From: Streptomyces cirratus
Lineage (GTDB): Bacteria; Actinomycetota; Actinomycetes; Streptomycetales; Streptomycetaceae
Assembly (NCBI RefSeq): GCF_014650775.1
Contig: NZ_BMVP01000004.1
Span: 372,001-436,000 of the forward strand
Direction: 5' to 3'
DNA: 64,000 nt
Shown in pieces: positions 60,346 to 64,000 of the stretch (its first letter is position 1; the number at the start of each line of letters is the position of its first letter). Made by a program: the position numbers and the translations under genes. A model generated the notes under the pieces. It worked only from the letters and a program-made list of their open reading frames with translations. It ran no database searches and had not been told where the DNA came from.

Positions 60346-62406
60346 TCAGTCGTCTCCGAAGGCGGAGGCCGGTTTCCGGGTGAGGTAGAGGGCCACGACG
60401 GCGCCCGCGATCATCAGGGGGATGTTGAAGGCGTAGACGAGGGCGGCCTGGCGCGGCCAGTCGTGCTTGGCGGCGAGCCGGTAGAGGTTGTCCTGGGGCC
60501 ACCAGGCGACGAGCAGGTAGACGACGGCCAGGTGGGCCGCCCTGGTCAGGGCGCGGCCCCGGCCCCGCATCCGGGAGCGCCCGCCGAACAGGAAGACGAC
60601 GCCCACGGCGAAGGCCAGCACCTCGAAGACGTAGAGGACGAAGAAGAGGGCCGCCCAGCGGGCCGGCACGCCGGTGAGGTCGGTCGAGCCGGGCCAGAAC
60701 ACACCGGTGAGGAGGAGCGCGACGAGGGCCACCAGGAACACCGCGCAGCCGGAGGCGAACGCGGGGGAGAGCTGCTCCCCTCCTCCTGCGCCCGCGTACT
60801 TGCCGGCGCCTCGGGCGGTCCGCGCGGGGCCGTCCGGCAGGGGCGGCAGGGGAAGGCCGGTGCGGTCCTCCCGGCCCGCCCGGTCCCGGGGCAGGGCGCG
60901 TAGCGGGACCACGGCGTACGGGAAGTGCTCCGGGGGCACCTCTTCGGCCAGGTGCGCCCACAGCCCGGCGGTGTCGGGCAGCCCGGCGCCGGTCCGGGTT
61001 CCGGGTGGCGGTGGGGCGAGGTAGGCGACGAGCCCGCGCGACCCGCCCCGGGGGCGCTTGCCGGCGCTCCGGATGCCGTCGTCGCGGGCGTCGGCGCCTC
61101 GGACGTCGGCGCCTCGGACGTCGGCGCCTCGGACGTCGGCGCCTCGGACGTCGGCGACGAGCGCGGACCCGACGCCGTCGTGGGACCGGATCAGGGATTC
61201 GAGGTGGTGGGGGTCGAGGGGGGCGCCGTGGCCGGTGATCCGGTCCCGGATCCGGCCGCGGAACTCCAGCAGCCCGTCGGGGCGGAGCAGACCGAGGTCG
61301 CCGGTGGGTATCGCGTCCCCGCCGTCGGGCGGAGTGAGCAGGATCTGCCCGTCGCGCAGGTCGGCGCGACAGCCGGGGAAGGGGATGCCGATGAGCGCGA
61401 GCCGGGCGGGGTCGGCGGGCGGGGCGGGCAGCCGGGACAGCTCGAAGCAGGTGCCGATCCCGGCGCTCTCGGTGGTCCCGTAGAGGGCGAGCACGCGCGC
61501 GCCGGGCCGCAGGCGGCCTTGCAGGGCGGCGTGGTCGTCGAGGTAGAGGCGGTCTCCGGAGACGGTGACCATGCGCAGCGACCGGGCGGCCGAGCCCGGT
61601 GACCGCGGGCCGTCGCCGAGGAGCAGCCGCAGGGCTCCGGCCGGGTCGGTGTGCAGGACGGTGACCTCCTCGGCCTCGACGGCCGCACGGACGCCTTCCG
61701 GCCACCAGGGCGTGCGCTCGGCGAGGACCAGAGCACCGCCCGTGCACAGGGCGCGGGGCCAGCCGGCTGCGAAGGCGGTCACATCGGGCCCGGCGCTGAT
61801 CAGGTGCCGGTCGGCGGGGGCCGGAGCCGCGACCTCGGCCCAGCTGTCGCAGGCGGCGAGCAACAGGGCGTGGCTGACGTGCACGGGGCGCGGTTCGGCG
61901 GCCCCGGTGAACAACAGCGCGGCGGTGTCCCGGTCGCGCGTCGCGGTGGCGGGCCGGTCGTCGGGCTGCTCCGCGATCGCGGCCGCGTCGGCGCCGAGGC
62001 GGATGAACCGCAGGCCGCGGCCGTCGTCCAGCAGGGGGTGGTGCGCGGCGTGCGTGAGGACGGCGTCGGGCCGGATCGCGGCGAGCTGCCGCCGCCCGGT
62101 GTGCGGGTCGGCGACGTCGATCAGCGCGTAGGCCGCGCCGGCTTTGAGGACGGCGAGGAGGGCGACGACGAGTTCCGGCTGCCGGGCGGTGCCCACGGCC
62201 ACGAGACCCTGGGCGGGCAGCCCCGCGGCGAGGAGGTGGTGGGCCAGCCGGTTGGCGCGGGCGTCGAGCTGTTCGTAGGTGAGACTGACCGGCCCGGCGA
62301 CGAGCGCGCGGGCCTCGGGGGCGTCGAGCGCCCACTGTTCGAAACGCCGCAGGACACTGCCGGGGGCCTGCCGTCCTGAGCGGGTGATCTCTGATCCCTG
62401 CGTCAT
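60346..62406 (-). CDS. Membrane-anchored adenylation-domain protein with degraded catalytic motifs
   Basis: The 686-residue protein opens with an ANL adenylation domain (residues about 20-515) and ends in four hydrophobic helices (about 550-680, e.g. FLVALVALLLTGVF). The P-loop where [Y/F]TSGTTGxPKG is expected reads LFTGAAEPRPVHVSH (near 165). The C-terminal lysine motif reads LPRDRAGREDR near 511 with Arg in place of Lys. YGTTESAG (near 309), TGDLGLL and FRGRIRDRI are kept. The enzyme is therefore probably a weak or non-adenylating carrier-binding domain, or a new activity. A 15-base repeat expands a loop (ADVRG). No partner carrier protein is adjacent; the nearby ATP-grasp protein is a candidate partner. 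Confidence 0.85.
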   Translation of the reverse strand: MTQGSEITRSGRQAPGSVLRRFEQWALDAPEARALVAGPVSLTYEQLDARANRLAHHLLAAGLPAQGLVAVGTARQPELVVALLAVLKAGAAYALIDVADPHTGRRQLAAIRPDAVLTHAAHHPLLDDGRGLRFIRLGADAAAIAEQPDDRPATATRDRDTAALLFTGAAEPRPVHVSHALLLAACDSWAEVAAPAPADRHLISAGPDVTAFAAGWPRALCTGGALVLAERTPWWPEGVRAAVEAEEVTVLHTDPAGALRLLLGDGPRSPGSAARSLRMVTVSGDRLYLDDHAALQGRLRPGARVLALYGTTESAGIGTCFELSRLPAPPADPARLALIGIPFPGCRADLRDGQILLTPPDGGDAIPTGDLGLLRPDGLLEFRGRIRDRITGHGAPLDPHHLESLIRSHDGVGSALVADVRGADVRGADVRGADVRGADARDDGIRSAGKRPRGGSRGLVAYLAPPPPGTRTGAGLPDTAGLWAHLAEEVPPEHFPYAVVPLRALPRDRAGREDRTGLPLPPLPDGPARTARGAGKYAGAGGGEQLSPAFASGCAVFLVALVALLLTGVFWPGSTDLTGVPARWAALFFVLYVFEVLAFAVGVVFLFGGRSRMRGRGRALTRAAHLAVVYLLVAWWPQDNLYRLAAKHDWPRQAALVYAFNIPLMIAGAVVALYLTRKPASAFGDD
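61091..61150. repeat. 15-base coding tandem repeat (ADVRG)
   Basis: Four exact copies of TCGGCGCCTCGGACG in tandem, encoding Ala-Asp-Val-Arg-Gly repeats in the degraded adenylation protein. Confidence 0.9.
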
Positions 62407-62493
62407 GGACCGATGATGCCACCTGGCGGGGACCGCGTAGAGGGGCGAACATGCTTGCTGCGCAGTGGAGTTGGGGCGCGTCACGGCAAACCA

Positions 62494-62524
62494 TTGACCT
62501 CAAGTCTGGTTGAGGTCGTAGCGT
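62494..62524 (+). promoter_or_regulatory. SoxR operator in a 19-base-spaced promoter
   Basis: TTGACC (-35, 62494-62499) and TAGCGT (-10, 62519-62524) are separated by 19 bases, the overlong spacing of MerR-family activators. The spacer holds CCTCAAGTCTGGTTGAGG (62498-62515), which matches the SoxR box pattern CCTCAAG...TTGAGG, with perfect GACCTCAA/TTGAGGTC arms at 62496-62517. The start site would fall at about 62531, right at the ATG of the ABC exporter gene. Confidence 0.75.
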
Positions 62525-62531
62525 TCGGTCT

Positions 62532-64000
62532 ATGGATATGGAAGTCACCGCCTGGACATCGCTGCACAGCGCCATGAACGCCCAGCAGGACCGCCGCCCC
62601 CTCTCACGGGCGAGCCTGCGCCGGATCGCCGCGTTCGCCCGCCCGCACCGGCGGGGCCTGGCCGCCTTCCTGTTCCTCAGCGTGGTGACCGCGCTGCTCG
62701 CGGTGGCGACCCCGCTGCTCGCGAGCAGGGTCGTGGACACGATCGTCGCGGGCGGGAGCAGCGGCACCGTCACCCGCCTCGCCCTGCTCATCGCGCTGAT
62801 CGCGGTGGCGGAAGCCGGGCTCGGTCTGCTGACCCGCAAACTGTCGGCCACCCTCGGCGAGGGGCTGATCCTGGACCTGCGGACCGCGGTCTTCGACCAC
62901 GTGCAGCGGATGCCGGTCGCCTTCTTCACCCGCACCCGTACCGGCGCCCTGGTGAGCCGGCTCAACAACGATGTGATCGGCGCCCAGCGGGCCTTCAGCA
63001 ACACCCTGTCCGGGGTGGCGTCCAACATCGTCACCCTGCTGCTGACGCTTGCCGTGATGCTGGGCATCTCCTGGCAGATCACCCTTCTGGCGCTGGTCCT
63101 GCTGCCGGTGTTCGTGCTGCCGGCCCGGCGGATGGGGACGCGGATGGCCTCCATGCAGCGGGAGGCCTCGGCGCTCAACGCCGCCATGGGCACCCAGATG
63201 ACGGAACGGTTCTCCGCGCCCGGCGCCACTTTGGTCAAGCTGTTCGGACGCCCCTCGGAGGAGTCCGCCGAGTTCGCGGCGCGGGCGGCCCGGGTGCGGG
63301 ACATCGGCATCCGCACGGCCATGGCCCAGTCCGCGTTCATCACCGCCCTCACCCTGGTCTCCGCCCTGGCCCTCGCGCTGGTCTACGGCCTCGGCGGCTA
63401 CTACGCCGTGCACGGGACCCTGGAAGCGGGCTCCGTCGTCGCCCTCGCCCTGCTGCTCACCCGGCTCTACTCGCCGCTGACCGCCCTGGCCGGGGCCCGT
63501 GTCGAGGTGATGAGCGCGATGGTCAGCTTCGAGCGCGTCTTCGAGATCCTCGACCTGGAGCCGCTGATCGCCGAGAAGCCCGACGCGCGGCGGGTGCCGG
63601 ACGGGCCGGTGGCGGTGGAGTTCGACCGGGTCTCCTTCGGCTACCCCTCCCCCGACAAGGTCTCGCTCGCCTCCCTGGAGGAAGTCGCCACCCTCGACGC
63701 GCGGGGCGGCACCCAGGTGCTGCACGACGTCTCCTTCCGCGCCGAGCCCGGCCAGATGATCGCGCTGGTCGGCTCCTCCGGAGCGGGCAAGTCGACCATC
63801 GCGCAGTTGCTGCCGCGCCTGTACGACGCCGACGAGGGCGCGGTCCGGCTCGGCGGGATCGACGTACGGGACCTCACCGCCGACTCGGTCCGCGAGACCC
63901 TCGGCATGGTCACCCAGGACGGGCACCTGTTCCACGAGTCGGTACGGGCCAACCTGCTGCTGGCCCGGCCCGAGGCGAGCGAGGGGGAACTCTGGGAGGC
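62532..64000 (+). CDS. ABC multidrug exporter half-transporter, SoxR-controlled, C-terminus beyond window
   Basis: The 489 codons present hold a six-helix transmembrane domain (residues about 35-330, including VFDHVQRMPVAFFTRTRTGA) and part of the ATPase. Walker A ALVGSSGAGKST lies near 412 and the Q-loop MVTQDGHLFHESVR near 458; signature and Walker B lie outside the window. This is an exporter of lipophilic drugs. Its promoter carries a SoxR box, as at the ABC exporter gene of the S. coelicolor SoxR regulon (SCO7008), so the substrate is probably a redox-active compound such as an actinorhodin-like quinone. The ATG at 62532 coincides with the predicted start site, suggesting a leaderless mRNA; ATG 62538 is an alternative. 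Confidence 0.93.
   Translation, partial: MDMEVTAWTSLHSAMNAQQDRRPLSRASLRRIAAFARPHRRGLAAFLFLSVVTALLAVATPLLASRVVDTIVAGGSSGTVTRLALLIALIAVAEAGLGLLTRKLSATLGEGLILDLRTAVFDHVQRMPVAFFTRTRTGALVSRLNNDVIGAQRAFSNTLSGVASNIVTLLLTLAVMLGISWQITLLALVLLPVFVLPARRMGTRMASMQREASALNAAMGTQMTERFSAPGATLVKLFGRPSEESAEFAARAARVRDIGIRTAMAQSAFITALTLVSALALALVYGLGGYYAVHGTLEAGSVVALALLLTRLYSPLTALAGARVEVMSAMVSFERVFEILDLEPLIAEKPDARRVPDGPVAVEFDRVSFGYPSPDKVSLASLEEVATLDARGGTQVLHDVSFRAEPGQMIALVGSSGAGKSTIAQLLPRLYDADEGAVRLGGIDVRDLTADSVRETLGMVTQDGHLFHESVRANLLLARPEASEGELWE

Noticed and set aside
1-64000. tRNA or rRNA genes, insertion sequences, phage or integrase genes
   Set aside because: Scanned by eye for conserved tRNA arms, transposase DDE/HTH motifs and integrase active-site patterns; none was recognised, but weak copies could be missed without a search.

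Overview
This is a GC-rich chromosomal window that fits a Streptomyces or close relative. Third codon positions are strongly GC, GTG and TTG starts are common, and many gene products carry Tat or Sec signals. The gene families are typical of the genus: a type III PKS phenolic-lipid operon, a HelD-type RNA polymerase helicase, SpoIIE phosphatases, small conserved unknowns, paired NIS siderophore synthetases, and a NarL-type two-component pair. I see no rRNA, tRNA, CRISPR array, insertion sequence or phage gene. The region looks like ordinary accessory and arm-proximal chromosome with a few decayed loci.

Layout. 1-5089: an acyl-CoA synthetase cut by the window edge, a HelD/HelR-like RNA polymerase-recycling helicase, a candidate small RNA on the opposite strand of the helicase leader, a small unknown protein and a SAM methyltransferase. 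5158-15618: a Tat-exported multicopper oxidase, a secreted four-cysteine protein, a TetR regulator, a HutD-like protein, a chitinase with paired DasR-like operators, a TerD-vWA protein, a cold-shock protein, an F420/NADP-type reductase, a secreted protein, and an FprA-type ferredoxin reductase with an iron-box-like site. 15808-22307: acetyltransferases (one fused to a DinB-like domain), a cupin with a zinc ribbon, an HPP membrane protein, a tandem VOC protein, a PHP phosphoesterase and a type II NADH dehydrogenase.

22374-25989 is a phenolic-lipid module: a UbiA prenyltransferase diverges from a tightly packed type III PKS, ICMT-like methyltransferase and FAD monooxygenase, the SrsA-SrsB-SrsC layout. 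26062-38938 holds a repeat-rich membrane protein, small conserved proteins, a serine hydrolase, an M64 metallopeptidase, an XRE-TPR regulator, a LysR regulator, a large secreted GH31 glycosidase and a SpoIIE phosphatase. 39068-45919 has a glycine-betaine ABC transporter, a SigB/F/G-type sigma factor with a divergent winged-helix protein, a GntR regulator, and two deletion scars in which a divergent regulator/target pair has collapsed onto its 5' ends (LuxR/MMPL and AraC/SDR).

46046-49189 contains two divergent NIS siderophore synthetases, one without a canonical start codon. 49649-58225 carries a bicovalent flavoprotein oxidase, a trypsin-like protease, an AEC transporter, and a histidine kinase/response regulator followed by a hydrolase/acyltransferase operon headed by TACCC-box palindromes. 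58243-64000 is the least explained part. It holds a DUF350-like membrane protein, a GNAT-ATP-grasp fusion, and, tail to tail with it, a membrane-anchored adenylation-domain protein whose catalytic motifs are degraded. Divergent from that is an ABC exporter behind a near-perfect SoxR operator on an apparently leaderless promoter.

All calls come from reading the sequence and family knowledge; no database search was run.
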